The notes under the pieces are model-generated. The model made no database searches, was not told the DNA's origin, and worked only from the letters and a program-made list of their open reading frames with translations. Made by a program: the position numbers and the translations under genes. Source: Fasciolopsis buskii (taxonomy: Eukaryota; Platyhelminthes; Trematoda; Plagiorchiida; Fasciolidae). From it: 64,000 nt of DNA. The stretch lies in contig LUCM01004306.1 in NCBI GenBank assembly GCA_008360955.1, positions 62,001 through 126,000 on the forward strand, given 5' to 3'. Shown piece after piece: positions 51,049-63,160 of the stretch (the stretch's first letter is position 1; the number at the start of each line of letters is the position of its first letter).

Positions 51049-51183
51049 TCTGTCCGCCTGAGGTTGTCGAGCGCCATCAGCCTTGCGATCCCGCTACCGG
51101 AATTCGTCCCGTCATTCGCCACTTACATAATAGAATTGGATGCAAATGTGTTTCACAGACGAAAACGGACGTGGAGCCATGTG
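51049..51183 (+). CDS. Exon 23: canonical unit A
   Basis: 135 nt, phase 1-1, acceptor GATTCTAG, donor TGTG|GTAAGT. It fits C-x10-C-x18-C-x-C-x10-C exactly: CPPE, QPCDP, GCKC, EPC. The split codon to exon 24 is Gly, giving the CGCP signature, so a direct join to exon 24 is likely even though 2.7 kb separates them. Confidence 0.9.
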
Positions 51184-53898
51184 GTAAGTTGGTACGATCT
51201 GTACACGGGATGCCTACTAATTAGCACGTGGTGAATACACTCGTAATGTAATGTCAAACTGCAGTACAGTTGGTCAGGCTGCGCCGTGGTGGCACGGTCA
51301 AACTGGGAAATACTAATAATTCTGAAATGGATGTGTTTCCCCTGGATTGTTGCCCCAACCAATCACATAACGCAATCAGTACGTCAAGAAAGTCGGAAGT
51401 CAAAACGTAAAAGTAGTATATTATCTTCCCTTCAGATCGGGCATGTCAAGGTTCGTATTCAGTAAACATGGAGTTCTGATTTCTGTTCGTCAATACTTTG
51501 AACTAATTTGAAGGGACTTCCTGGTTTGCCGAATCGTGATTTTTGAGTTTATCTTTGTCCGATGTATCTCAGCAGTCCAGAAATTAAAAGAAAATAGACA
51601 TGGGTTCAGACGCGGTCTGTCTGAATGCCGTCTTGCTGCTTCGTTCTCAGTACAGGATTCCTCAAGGTCACGACAAAATCGGGAGTACCAGCGCGCCTTA
51701 TTTCTTTTCTTTGCGTGCATTGCTGAGCCGATTGCACATGACAAACAAGGGTGAGAGCATCTACGCAAAATGATCGGAATGACGAAATAGCCAGAACGAA
51801 CGCTTGGCTAACCTACAGGATAGAAACTGAAAATGGTTGTATTTTACAGGAATACCGGTTACCTTCGCAGAATTTGTACAAAAAAGGTTCGGAAAAACCC
51901 TTTGAATGCAAAGAAATTTTTTTGACATATCGCTTTAAGTATTTAAATATATGGCACTGGGTGGCACGGGTAAAAATGTATAGCCATCAATTGTAACGGA
52001 CGAATGAGTAGAACAAATTTGGCAGTCTGGCAATCCGCTGGAGTTTCATGGTTCGAGGAATAAGTATGAAAGAACCCAAATGTCAGAATGTGTGAACGAA
52101 GAAATTCGTGTCGTGTGAAAATGAAATGAACCCAAATACGTTACTAGCTCAGTTTTACTTTGAAGAAACCTATATATTAAGCTATGATTTCACAACCAAA
52201 GCATACAAAAAGCAGAAATGTTCCCCCTTTTAAACCTCTTATCCGCGAAATCAAATGCATTTAAATAGGTGATTCGGGGCACATGTTTTTCTTCAGGATT
52301 TTGTTGCGTTGCCTTGTTGGTAACGTGAGAATGTGCCTTGCCTATGAACGGAGGAAGATTCAGTGAAAGAAACGCGGCAATATTTATGCACGCTACTTCA
52401 TTTCCCTAACCCGATAGGACGAGCATTATGGCATACGATAACTTACAGGCGATCCGTGGAAGGAACATTTCTCCCATTTTTTGTGGCACTCCTTCTTCCT
52501 TCGGACCGGAAAGAAAATAGGCCGTTTGAGACAAGCAGATATGATTTTTATTTTCCGTACACCTGACCGGAAATGAGAACAGTCATGTAGACTGAACCGT
52601 TATTAGGCGTTGGCAATGGACGTGACCATTTGATTGGTCGTTAAGACACAAGCAACACCCCAAGAAAATAACAGCAGTAAACAGCTAGGTAATGCAAGAA
52701 CGAGTGTACAGCTAAAGTGACTAACTGTGAGCACAATCAAAGCACCGATGTATTTGGCTGTTGGCTGTAGGACATAGTTCACTTTAATTCAACTGTTTTA
52801 GTACACACGGTAAACTAACTTCATAAATGCGCTTATGCGGTTTAGGTGTTCTTAGCGTCCGTTGACTCTGATTTTGAAGGAGTACTTTTAGCCTTTTGCT
52901 TGATACGTTTGCACCACAGGGGAGTGATATACTAACGTGTGATCGCTGCTTGGTCTCTGAAAGTTCGTTCTTCGTTAGATAGAAGTGTACTTAACCAAAT
53001 ATCCACTTAGTAGTAGTAGGACGAACTGGCCGCGCGTTTTATCAAATTGTGGTCTCGTCAGCCTACTCATTAGTAGTTGCTTTCCCTTGCGAAATGGCGT
53101 TTAGCCTAGGGTTTCAGATCCTGGTCACTTTCAACCCCGTTTAGCCCGCCTGTCGAAAGGTTTATTTGTTTGCGATCAATAACAGGTGGTTCAGCTTCCT
53201 GGAGCCGTAGACAGGAAGTGGATAACTGATGAATACTAAAAAAGTTGAAGAATTCATCAAAGTGTGCGATCATCTAAGCACTCATCGGCGCTAATCCTAT
53301 CAGAGAAATAACAGGTCATTCGTGACTGATACCTTGGACATATCTGTTCGTTCTTGTTTAGCTTATGAAAGCTGTAGGTCATCAGTTGTCTAATGCAAGG
53401 CATTTGGCGCCGTGGTCAACTCGTCTGTCTTTCAATTGTCAGTGTTCTTAAATGGTTTGTGTGCTGTTTTACTTCTACCACTGCAACTATGACGGCTAGT
53501 CTTATATTCAGCAGCGGATTTTGTATGAAAAACAGACTAGCAATCGTAATTGGCAAAAGTTGACGTGTGAATAACTTTCTACGTGAATGAAAGCCCAGCC
53601 TCGATCAGTTATCCGGAACTATTGAACTTCACGTTAGCCTAAATTATACGGTCTCATTTATCCAGCGAAAAGTCGGGGAAATTCTTCTAATGAATTCTAG
53701 TAAATTTACTCAGAATACATGGTATCTATAATACCTAGACAACTAGACCTAATCGACGACATCCGTCAAATTCTGCCGCAGATACAGTGCCACCGGAACT
53801 CTAACCGGTTATTTATTGTAGCAAAATGACGCGTTGTTATTCTATTTCTACTCAAATTGCACATTATTTCGTTTTCAAATTCACCATTTATAAAAAAG
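51184..53898 (+). other. Intron 23, 2.7 kb
   Basis: An open frame at 51742-51993 includes a stretch resembling half a B unit (ENGC...), but it lacks the required first half and the flanking exons join well without it. Nothing else recognised. Confidence 0.55.
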
Positions 53899-54051
53899 GA
53901 TGTCCCGCGCCACGTTTGATGAAAGAGCCATGTGAGTCTGGAATGGTATCGCGAAAAGTCATCCGCGTCTGGTCCGACTTGGATGGGAATCCAATCAGTG
54001 GTAACGTCCAGTGTCGGAAACGTTCAGTGTTCCTATACAATGAACCATGCC
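53899..54051 (+). CDS. Exon 24: unit A'
   Basis: 153 nt, phase 1-1, acceptor AAAAAAG|GA, donor ATGCC|GTGAGT. It reads CPAP, EPCESG, a single Cys in VQCRK where A has CxC, and EPC. The middle loop is expanded (DLDGNPISGN). It is the only A' that fills an exon alone. The acceptor has weak pyrimidine support, but the Cys-Pro phase and both junction codons (CGCP before, CHCP after) fit. Confidence 0.85.
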
Positions 54052-55580
54052 GTGAGTAAAAAAATTCAATTATACCTCATCCAAATAAGCAAATAATAAT
54101 GTAAGTAACTGTAATTTGATGGTAATAGCACGCAGCACTACAGTACCCTGTAGCATCAGCCTCTCAGATAGGCATCATTTGGTAGATAGGAATGAAACGC
54201 CCGAGCAATCGGTTCCACAGTTGTGGCTTCGCCACCGTGGGTATTTGTTGTCCAGTTCGTCAGTCATTTCTTGGTGTTCAGGCACGGAATTTGGGTCTGT
54301 ACGTGACTGGCTGAGCCATGAGAACTGTTTTCTTAATATAGGTAAATTTTCAGTGCGGGCAGTACAAAAGATCACGTGAATACAGCTATTCGAAGGACGA
54401 TACACCGTCCTAGACAGGTACTAACAGCAAGTTTAACGCATTTTTAAGTACACAGCGTAGAAAATGTCATCCTTTTGTCCAAATGCTTGATCTCTGTACT
54501 AACTTTGGTCTTACCCATCCGTATAAACGTGATAAAAACCACAGCTTAAGAGTAACACATATATTAACTTGCTTTGAGAAAATCCATACTGTTTAAGTCA
54601 GTTCTTTGAATTTCAGCCGTTGTTGGGCCTAGGGACTCCAATTTCTTCTGGACTTGGTGGTTATCAATCGATCGATAAACCTTACAATTTTTTACCAAAG
54701 CATTCCCAATTTTAGAGAATCTGTAAGCTTGCCAACAGCATGAAATGTCCTCCTACATAGTCCTAGATGTTTGAACCCAATGGCCGAAACAACCGCGGGT
54801 GATATCTTATGCCACCAGTATTCTCACAACAATTCTCGTTCGACGGGATGCATTGTTGTCGTTGAAAATTAATAGTTTGTTTTAACGATTCTTCTAATTA
54901 ATTTGTTTTCTTCATTACAAGTTTTCATCCCTTAACCACTACTCCTGAGAAAATACGTAACCTATTTCATGCATGTAACGATGTACCCACTTTTCCAAAC
55001 GTACTCTTTTGGTCTTCCGTGTTTCGGCAGTAGAGCACAAGAAATCTTCCATTTCACATAGGTCAATAACTTGCTAGATATCTCCCCGTTTAAACTGGTT
55101 ACTTCTAAACAATGACGATGTTTCGTGAGATGCATGTCTACGTGGTCCTTCGTCCAAAGTTACACAGCCAAATGTGTCATACAGTGTCTTCCAGAGTTAT
55201 CACGTACCCAACAAAAGGTGTCTTAACGGCAACGCACATTCGTGGTTGTCCCCGAAATTCCGGCAAGTGGACAATTTAGAACCACTGATGTGGCATCGAC
55301 AACAACCTAAATAATATGACAAACACAAAAGCTACGTCAAAACGAAATGTTTTGATGGACAGAGACATTTTTCGCGACTGCATACATCTTCCAGAATAGC
55401 TTTAGATTACGACCCATGAAGTCTATCGGCTTGTGCGGCGGACACCACCGACAAGGAACGATTCTATCACACATTTGTCCTAGCCCACTTTTTTACTTTT
55501 GAGTAAGATCTCTGAAAATTCATCAGTCATCATCATTTTACCATCCCGTACCTCTCTCTCCTTCGGCTAACCGTAAACAG
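54052..55580 (+). other. Intron 24
   Basis: Nothing recognised. Confidence 0.6.
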
Positions 55581-55853
55581 ACTGTCCTCCACCAACGGAA
55601 ACTAAGAGTTGTCAGCGTGGAGAAATTGTCATAGTTAGACGGGAGCAACATCTGTCTATGCACACGGGTCATCCGACTTGTGAAGCGAAAAGTCACGTGA
55701 AGAAGATTCCTGTCGTGTGTGATCAGAATACGATCAGTCGATATCGTTTGCGCTGTGTTAATCATCAGCGCAAAGTGATTCGGATCAGGCAGACCTTGGA
55801 CACGACTACATGTGAATGCCGCCGAATGGCTCGAATACATTTCGAAGCTTGTG
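55581..55853 (+). CDS. Exon 25: units B + A
   Basis: 273 nt, phase 1-1, acceptor CGTAAACAG, donor TTGTG|GTAAGT. Unit B reads CPPP, KSCQRGE, PTC and the 12-residue spacer to VVC. Unit A then has LRC, TCEC and EAC. No extra Cys. The order B-A in one exon matches exon 4. Confidence 0.9.
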
Positions 55854-56869
55854 GTAAGTGAAAATGCTGCCCAATTGTTAAAATAAATCGACTGCGCTTC
55901 TGATTTAAGAGGAGCTGCATATCGTGTGCGCGTTATTTTTGTCCCACTTTATCCGTCACTGTGTACTCTGATCTTAAATCCCAGACACAAATGAGAAATA
56001 TCTACTCGATTTTTTCCAAATAATACCCAGAGATTAGCAAGAAAGATACGATACAAAGACGGGTTATAATGCAGTTAGCAATCTGAGTTTTAGTTTTGCC
56101 TCTTCTGCATAGTCTTGAGAGAAAAAAAACTGAAAATTAAGTCAGCAAAATCCCGAACTTCATAAACAAAATACTAATAGATACTCTTAAGTTGCAACTG
56201 TGGCTCGGATATGAGGCTGTTAGAAATCTCTGTAACGAATTTAATATAATCGAATTCAAACAGCCTATTTCCATTGAACGGCACGAGAACGTTATTTGGA
56301 GTTTTCGCGGCTAGTCATTCTCTCACACGTGACTTTCATATAGTAAATATAGGAATTTCAATAAAAACGTTTTTCTTTCGATACGTACATGGACTGATAT
56401 TTTAATTAACCAGAGGTCCCAGAAAACAATTCCTAAGTGGAATCGATATTTCTTCCATTAAACCACAAAGAAAACGGTCTTAACAAATGTACTCTTCTGT
56501 ATCATTATTGTCAAACTATGATCTTCCTATTTAGCTGTGTATTAGTTCATGTCCAATCTTGCTATAACCTGAGAGTTATCGCTTTCCGCTCTGACAATCC
56601 GAGTTCGCTGTTTTTTTGGTAGTTCAGTGGCCGTACGCATTCATCTCCGACATTGCCCGCGAAATATCGTTATAACCCAAGAAATAACTGTTCATTCCAC
56701 TGAACTATATGCACAGTTGTAATTTAATGCTACCCCACGAAGTTACGCACTACTTTCATGTCCACTTTAGTGAATTTTACTATCTCTAATTCCTAGCTAC
56801 CGTTTTCATCACGTCAGCTTAGCATAACATTTTTTATTATGCAGTCAACGCCTTTTTATTTTTACATAG
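55854..56869 (+). other. Intron 25
   Basis: Nothing recognised. Confidence 0.6.
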
Positions 56870-57001
56870 ATTGTCACCTGAAAAACAAAGAACAGAGGTT
56901 ATGTCACAATGGTGTCCTCACACTTCACCGGACCACCTACACATCACGACCGGATTTAGGTCGTTGCGTGAAGACTACAAGTCGGAGTGTACATCCAGTT
57001 G
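56870..57001 (+). CDS. Exon 26: unit B
   Basis: 132 nt, phase 1-1, acceptor TTTACATAG, donor AGTTG|GTAGGT. It reads CHLK, RLCHNGVL, GRC and the 12-residue spacer ending HPV-V. It closely resembles exon 12 (LCHLG, GRC), which suggests shared descent. Confidence 0.88.
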
Positions 57002-58382
57002 GTAGGTTCATTGTGGTTTTAATTGTGAATGATATGGTATGAAGAATTGATGGAGAATGAGGAACTGTCACAATCGATCTACGATGCACTTAAAGCTCTC
57101 CGGACATCCGGTGTTCCTGCGAATTTTCACGCACAACTTCGCGTGAGATAACGAAAGTTGATACGCTTATGCCTTGCCATATCATTATTCCCTAATAACA
57201 TGCACCTCTGGTTTTACTCCAAGTAAAGTGCTTGGAAAATGAGCCCCTATGTTAAGCTCATTCGCTCAGCTACGAACTGTGAAAAGCAACCACCTGATAA
57301 GGAAACGTAATCGGAGTTGACAATTACTGCTCAGACCTATTCGCCCTAGATTACTAGAATGTACTGACTCCAGGTGTCTGAGGTTATTAAATCCCAATTC
57401 GTGAATGCTACTGAAGAAATTTTCAATTTTATAAACTGGCCAGTGTAGCAAGCTCGAAATATTTTTCACAAGGTTCAAAGTTCGAACGTGATTTGGCCGG
57501 TGAACCGGTCTTATGTTGCAATCCACCGTGTACATTCTACTGGTATGATCTGACTGTTCGACGACGATGGATCCCATCCAGCCGGACCTCTATAAAATCT
57601 GTGAATAAATACAATGTACGGAAGCTTCTATGAACTAGAAGTGGATATCAAAGCCAAATCGGGATGGTTAATATCCAACTAAAGCGAACTTGATTAGTTT
57701 TTGTTACTTACAGTGTCTTCCACCGTGCAGTAATAGAAAACCTAACAGTGTGGCTTTTAAGCACCATCTTCTAGGCATTTCACTTAAATCGCATGCGCAC
57801 AATGTAAAACACGAATGATAATTTTGTCCGCACTCTTTCACTCTTCCACAACAGTAAGATCACAACTGTCCTTGTGAGTTTGGGAATGAAACCAGACGTT
57901 GAATGTTAATGCAGCAGACCAGGACAGCACGAATTCACTCTCCGAACCACACAGTATTTTCAATGTAACTGGTGATTTTTGGGCACCATATTTGTAGTGT
58001 AATGGTCCATTGTAAGTTCCCTTAGACTTGATATAAAAGAAAACATAATTTTTCATATGAATTAGTTGCATACGTGTTTTTAATTAATTTTCAAAACATG
58101 AGCTCACTGAAATAGAATAAACACCATAGCTTCTAGGATCCACCTTATCAAATGGGGTTTGGTAACCATATCGTTTCAAGGTCACTAAAGAAGACAGAGT
58201 TTCTCCGATACAGTCAATTCGGGTGACTACAGTTCACTTTTGATAACTGTCTATTCGTGAAATTCGACAGAACCCTACGTTCCAGTTACTGGTGCAGCGT
58301 CAGCGGTTTTCGGAGTTTCTGTCCGTGTCATTTTGTTTGTTATACTTGTTGATTTGGTGCATTGTCTTTTCTGAATCTTCAG
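57002..58382 (+). other. Intron 26
   Basis: Nothing recognised; the - strand open frame at 57266-57577 (103 codons) has no motif I can name. Confidence 0.55.
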
Positions 58383-58655
58383 TCTGTTCTGGTCAACCTG
58401 AAATCATACAATCCAGTGGATGCAATATCGAACAGGCGAATGGCATTTATCTCTCTGAAGAAGTACGTTGGCAACGAGTTGCTGACTGCCAGTGTATTAC
58501 TCAACGAAAACAAACGCTACGACTGTGCGGTTGTCCTCAGCCTCGAGTGGAAAAACGTTGTTTGGATACCGTGAACTTGGCCGAGTACAAAACAACATTC
58601 AGTCACGTGGCCAATCAGTGTATCCCTAATCAAGATGTGGTAACTACTGAAGTCC
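58383..58655 (+). CDS. Exon 27: units A + B
   Basis: 273 nt, phase 1-1, acceptor AATCTTCAG, donor AGTCC|GTAAGT. Unit A reads CSGQ, SGCNI, DCQC, CGCP, with a 21-residue middle loop. Unit B reads CPQP, KRCLD, NQC and the 12-residue spacer. The next intron is only 137 nt. Confidence 0.9.
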
Positions 58656-58792
58656 GTAAGTCTAAATTGATTTTGTACTGCTTGTTCATAAAGTTTACAA
58701 TGCGATTCGCACAGCTGTTCTGCATCTGTCTGTTTGCTGCCGCTAGGAATTGCATGCCTTCAATAAAATATATCCCGTCCCACTTACCAAAG

Positions 58793-59046
58793 GTTGCAGT
58801 CGACCTGCACGAATTGTTGAGAAATCTTCTTGTGAACGTGGCCTCCCATTGGATCGAAATCCGGCTGGATGTACAGAGCAGATCACAGTGGCTTTCGACC
58901 AAGTTGAAAACTGTCAATGCCATTCGCGTACCGTGAGAATTCGACGTCCTTGTTGTACACCGGAACCGCGCACGGAAACGCACTGCGATCCTGTCCGATC
59001 ACGTTGGATTACCACAGTCACTACATATAAAATGGTGCCGGGAAAG
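58793..59046 (+). CDS. Exon 28: unit A (extra Cys) + first half of B
   Basis: 254 nt, phase 1 to phase 0, acceptor TTACCAAAG, donor GGAAAG|GTCAGT. Unit A reads CSRP, SSCERG, an extra Cys in AGC, NCQC and PCC. The B unit starts TPEP, so its first Cys is Thr, then has THCDP and a Tyr, and is cut at VPGK. Exon 29 completes it, also without the third Cys. An earlier acceptor at 58748 would change the frame before the first Cys and was not used. Confidence 0.82.
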
Positions 59047-61440
59047 GTCAGTATTTAAGAAAAATGCATAAATCAATAACGTGGTAAGCACACAAAACAA
59101 TCTGGTCAGCAAATCTTCCTGTGTATTTTGAATAGCGTTCAAGAAATCAACACCACTGTGATTCAGCTTGAAGGCAGCGGGTTTCAGCTTCCCCCCCCTC
59201 CCCAGAGTTCATTTTTCTCGCTTCGAAGCCTTTGGTTGTCTGTTAAAAATGATAAACTTTATCTCTTCTTAAAAAAAGTAAGAAGTGAAAGAACAATTGT
59301 CAATTAAAGTCAAGTTAAAATGGTTTTTACGCGTAAAGTACTTTAGACTGGCTTTGACTGCTGACCTACTGACATCCTTTGATCTTGTCTTTTAGGGATT
59401 GCCGCAAGCCTTTATCATCATGGATTGAAGACGACTTTCCTTTTGCAGTGCTATTGGACGGCAGGCAGGAAGTGTAGCAATGTAGGAAATGAAGAACTAA
59501 GCAGCTGATTGGAATCGGGCATGATGATGAAGTCGTGGGAGATGATCTCTTCCTAAGTTCGTGATAGCTAGTAAAAGATGAACTAGACTTTAAAAAATCA
59601 GACTTTCGTGGTCTCACCGCGAACCTTTCATAACAAGGCTGTTCCAGATAATCCTAAAAATTCATAGCTGACCAGCAACACATGCATGCATAGAGAGATC
59701 TCTTGGTAACCTGGACGTCGGCAAAACCACGAAGGCGCTCGGAGCTGCAAAGATGGACGTTGCATAGTAGATGGCCACTGAAGTCAACAATTTATTGACT
59801 GGCAACTGCGATCTCGTCATCAGGAAGGTAACCTCCAGCTCATCAAAAAGTTTAAATTGGCCGATCCTTCAGCTAAGTTAGCTATCATGTACATAAGGTA
59901 TTTTTAGAAGGGTCCGTTCAGTAGCTGCCACAAACCATGCCTGTCATTAGTAAATCAATAGACCGTACGACAGTCTAATGTCGTACGTCCGGAATCAGCG
60001 ACGGGTATCTGGAATCGGGGGACTGTTGGAACACCGGTCGTCAATCAATTTCATCAATCGAACCGGTGGAACAATGGATTATTCAAATACGGGCAACCAT
60101 CTAATCTTAATTTAAGGGTGCCATTCAGTCGGAAAGTAAAGGCAAACGAAATGAGGCAGCCAACAGCAAGACGTTTATCTAATGCAGTATATGTTAATTA
60201 CACCATGCACTGCTGGAATTTCACCACCCGCTGGAGGTCGTACACTTGGCAGCCCATGTATCTGTAACATACTTATGTATCTCATCCTATTATCCACTGG
60301 ACCATGAGTTTGAGTCGCACTAAAAATTAGGACGGTAGATCACTGAATAATCTGTTTGAGAATTGCAAGGTTTGTTTTAAACAAAGCATTAGTGCAACGA
60401 TTAGCGACGTTGACTGCGATTCCTACTCTTAGCAAGTTTCCTTAAGCACGTTAAACCCTAATAGACAAACTGCCCATTAATCGCTTCCATGATTTCCATT
60501 GTTGGTCTGGGTATTGACAACGGGTGCGACGTACCGACCGAATCCTCACACTGGCCAACTCTTGTAAACACAAATGAATGTTTTTGTGCGCTTTAATGTT
60601 AGTCTGTCGCAGTTCAGAAAAATACAGAACAATACAGTGGTTATTTCTCTGTGTACTGTTAGCTAGTACAATAGCGAGAAAGGATAATAAATAGATCAAA
60701 CTTAAATCGCCTGGACTGAGCGCAACTTTCAACGCGGAGGAAACAGGTGGGGCTCTGAAGGCTTTCCGTAAAGAAAGTGACAGTCGCATCCAGTAGTTCT
60801 GCAAGCTATAACTGTGCAGTATCCGCGACATACATGAACTTTATATGTTGTAATTTTGATGTAGAAAGAATCATGAAGATCTGTCCGTGAATGTCCAGCA
60901 GTTAGGGTCTTCGATTCATGGTTGCAGAACATTATGAGTTTGTCCTGTTGATGGTTTATAGCTAGAAAGACTCAGCCAGGCGGTGATATATTTCGCCGTT
61001 TTCACTGCCTTACTAAACATTGCATGGGTAGTCGTTTCATGAGCGAATAGTAATAGTAATAATAGTAATAATAACGGTAATGATGGTCGTACTAAGGGAG
61101 ATGATTAACGAAATGGATGCATTTTATTTCGCATAGTATTGTGCGTTGAGCCGTCATTAAAATCACCCAAGACATTTCGATTGTAAGCTTTTATGTGAAT
61201 TCTAATCACGTGTTTACCATCTCTGCATAATCGTACCCCATGTCATGTTGGATAAAATGCCTAAAATTTAGATCAAAGGGACCGAATGACTAATAACCAT
61301 TATTTTCTCTGTTTGATGCCAAAATTTTCGCATTTCCGCTTTTTTGTGAAGTTGCAACAAAAGCATAAATCTAAAATTATATTACTTTCCAAAACAACCA
61401 GGTTTTGTTTGAGTCTGGTGATTTGAGCATTTGGGATCAG
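59047..61440 (+). other. Intron 28
   Basis: Phase-0 intron inside a B unit. Contains a TAATAG-type repeat at 61046-61085. Nothing else recognised. Confidence 0.6.
61046..61085. repeat. Imperfect (TAA/TAG)n repeat
   Basis: Trinucleotide pattern AATAGTAATAGTAATAATAG continuing into ATAACGGTAATGATGG. Confidence 0.85.
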
Positions 61441-61609
61441 GTGATCAAACCGGTTCATCAGACTAAGGAACAATTGGTCACGTGCCCGGAGACCGAAGTT
61501 CGTGAGAGCTGTGATCAGAAAACTGGAATGTGGACTCAGTTAGTGATTCGGCACGAACAGACAGGATGTCAATGCAAGAGGATACGGACAGTTAACTACG
61601 GTCGATGCA
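61441..61609 (+). CDS. Exon 29: B second half + unit A
   Basis: 169 nt, phase 0 to phase 1, acceptor GGGATCAG, donor ATGCA|GTAAGT. Unit A is clear: CPET, ESCDQ, a middle loop of exactly 18, GCQC, GRC. The start is less sure. A second in-frame AG acceptor lies 39 nt upstream (exon from 61402) and would add 13 residues. I chose 61441 because it gives the normal B length. No Cys occurs where the third Cys of B should be. Confidence 0.72.
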
Positions 61610-62103
61610 GTAAGTAATACGGCGCCTTCCGAGTTGATGTTCTGAAACTGATAAGAAATATCCGTAAAAGAATGTTTTCCTTAAAGAGTGAACACTACGA
61701 ACCGAGATTCTATTTCTCTCCCATTTTCTCGTGTTTGAAGGATCCATAAACGGCGGTATGTATCAGGGTATCATTCATTTAACTTCCATGCGCTTCTTTT
61801 ACGTCTAAATACACCAATTCTTTAAAAACCGATATAAACATCACAACGGTTATTGTTAATTCGCTTTCCGTGGAATTAAGTCTCTAGGTCAAGGCAGTCA
61901 TTAAGGCATTTCAAATGCAAATGCGTCCAGGGGAAAGACAGCGCTTGACTGTGTGAAAATGCACCTTCAAATCTCTGCGTGCCCGACAAAACGGCTCACT
62001 GCCGTAACGAGTATGGGAATGAACGAAGCGGTCGAACATGGGTACAGTAACTCGAAACTCCCAAGAGAAAAGCCAGTCAAACATTGCGCTGACACTGGCA
62101 TTG

Positions 62104-62122
62104 CGTGTGTGTGTGTGTGTGT
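62104..62122. repeat. (GT)n microsatellite
   Basis: About 9 GT dinucleotides. Confidence 0.9.
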
Positions 62123-63126
62123 ACATTACAGTACTCTCAAAAAGTCCAGACTGAAAAGATAGACAACGATAGTGGAGTCTGAACCCGGTCAAATAACGGT
62201 CCATATGTGTCAGTGCGAGTAATGCGATTGATAAAGGGAGAGAGAAAAACAGCAGAAACGAGCGACATCCCAAGCGTAAACGTTGTGCTTGGGTACGTGT
62301 GCGCAGATGGCGCGAGCAACTCAATCGGTATGACATGAACGGTAAAACGATAGAGAGAACAGGCAAATACAATGGGTAGCAAATAGGGATGGGAGAGGTC
62401 ACACGCTCAAGTGGTGTGTTTGCATACGTGGTCTCAGACACTTGGGACGACTGACTGCTGAATGTCGACAGCCAACGGACACATGCGGCCCATGCAGAGT
62501 AAATCGTGGGATTAGAAAAGATGCAATGATCATGAAGAACATTAAGTTTACACCCGAAATGTTCTCACGCAGAATTGGAGATGCTACAAGAATTCCACCA
62601 CGGCCTTTATGCGCACATTCATGATCTCAGACTGTAGCTGTGGCTGGTGATAATTATGTTCATGTTTTCCTTTAAAAATGAACAAATATCTCTATTTATC
62701 AATCCATAATTCGTTTCTAGTCGAATTTCCCAAAGGTCATACATACTATTGTGTGGTATATCATCCACGTGTTTGTTTGTTCATCGATCTGGATACGCAG
62801 TATAAAAGCGCTTGGCCTTGAAGTTTTGTGGTGGAGCTAACCAGTATTTGTAATAACTAAAAACTCCATTGGAATTCAAATTATAACTGTCCACCCATGA
62901 AGTCCAAAACATTCCACATTGCCATTTGTCATGGAAACATTTCCATTGTTTTCTCCTAATGTAGTTACTGGAATAGAGTGGATTATCTCGTGAAAGTGGG
63001 ATAGATTTAGGTTTGTCACCAAATCAAAATTCTGCTTGGAACATTGCTAAAGCTGAGAGCCATTTCTTCCGCTTATAGTCTTATCGTTTGTTCGATTACA
63101 TTCAAAACCCCATCAAATGTCCCCTT

Positions 63127-63140
63127 TGTGTGTGTGTGTT
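63127..63140 (+). repeat. TG tract at the 3' splice site of exon 30
   Basis: TTTGTGTGTGTGTGTT lies about 20 nt before the exon 30 acceptor, in the place of the polypyrimidine tract. Confidence 0.85.
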
Positions 63141-63160
63141 CATCGTGCAAAACCGAATAG

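Larger units (their letters stand above)
61610..63160 (+). other. Intron 29
   Basis: Contains a GT repeat (62104-62122) and the TG tract at its 3' end (63127-63140). The - strand open frame at 61911-62441 (176 codons) is the longest single open frame in the window, but it shows low-complexity Ser/Leu/Thr-rich sequence, crosses the GT repeat and has no recognisable domain. Confidence 0.55.

Noticed and set aside
51819..51886. Possible half-B exon (IETENGC...) between exons 23 and 24
   Set aside because: No partner first half with Cys-Pro could be found, and exon 23 joins exon 24 directly as CGCP, the same A-A' order seen at three other places.
61911..62441. 176-codon open frame on the - strand
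   Set aside because: Low-complexity Ser/Leu/Thr-rich text crossing a GT microsatellite, no domain, inside an intron of the + strand gene.
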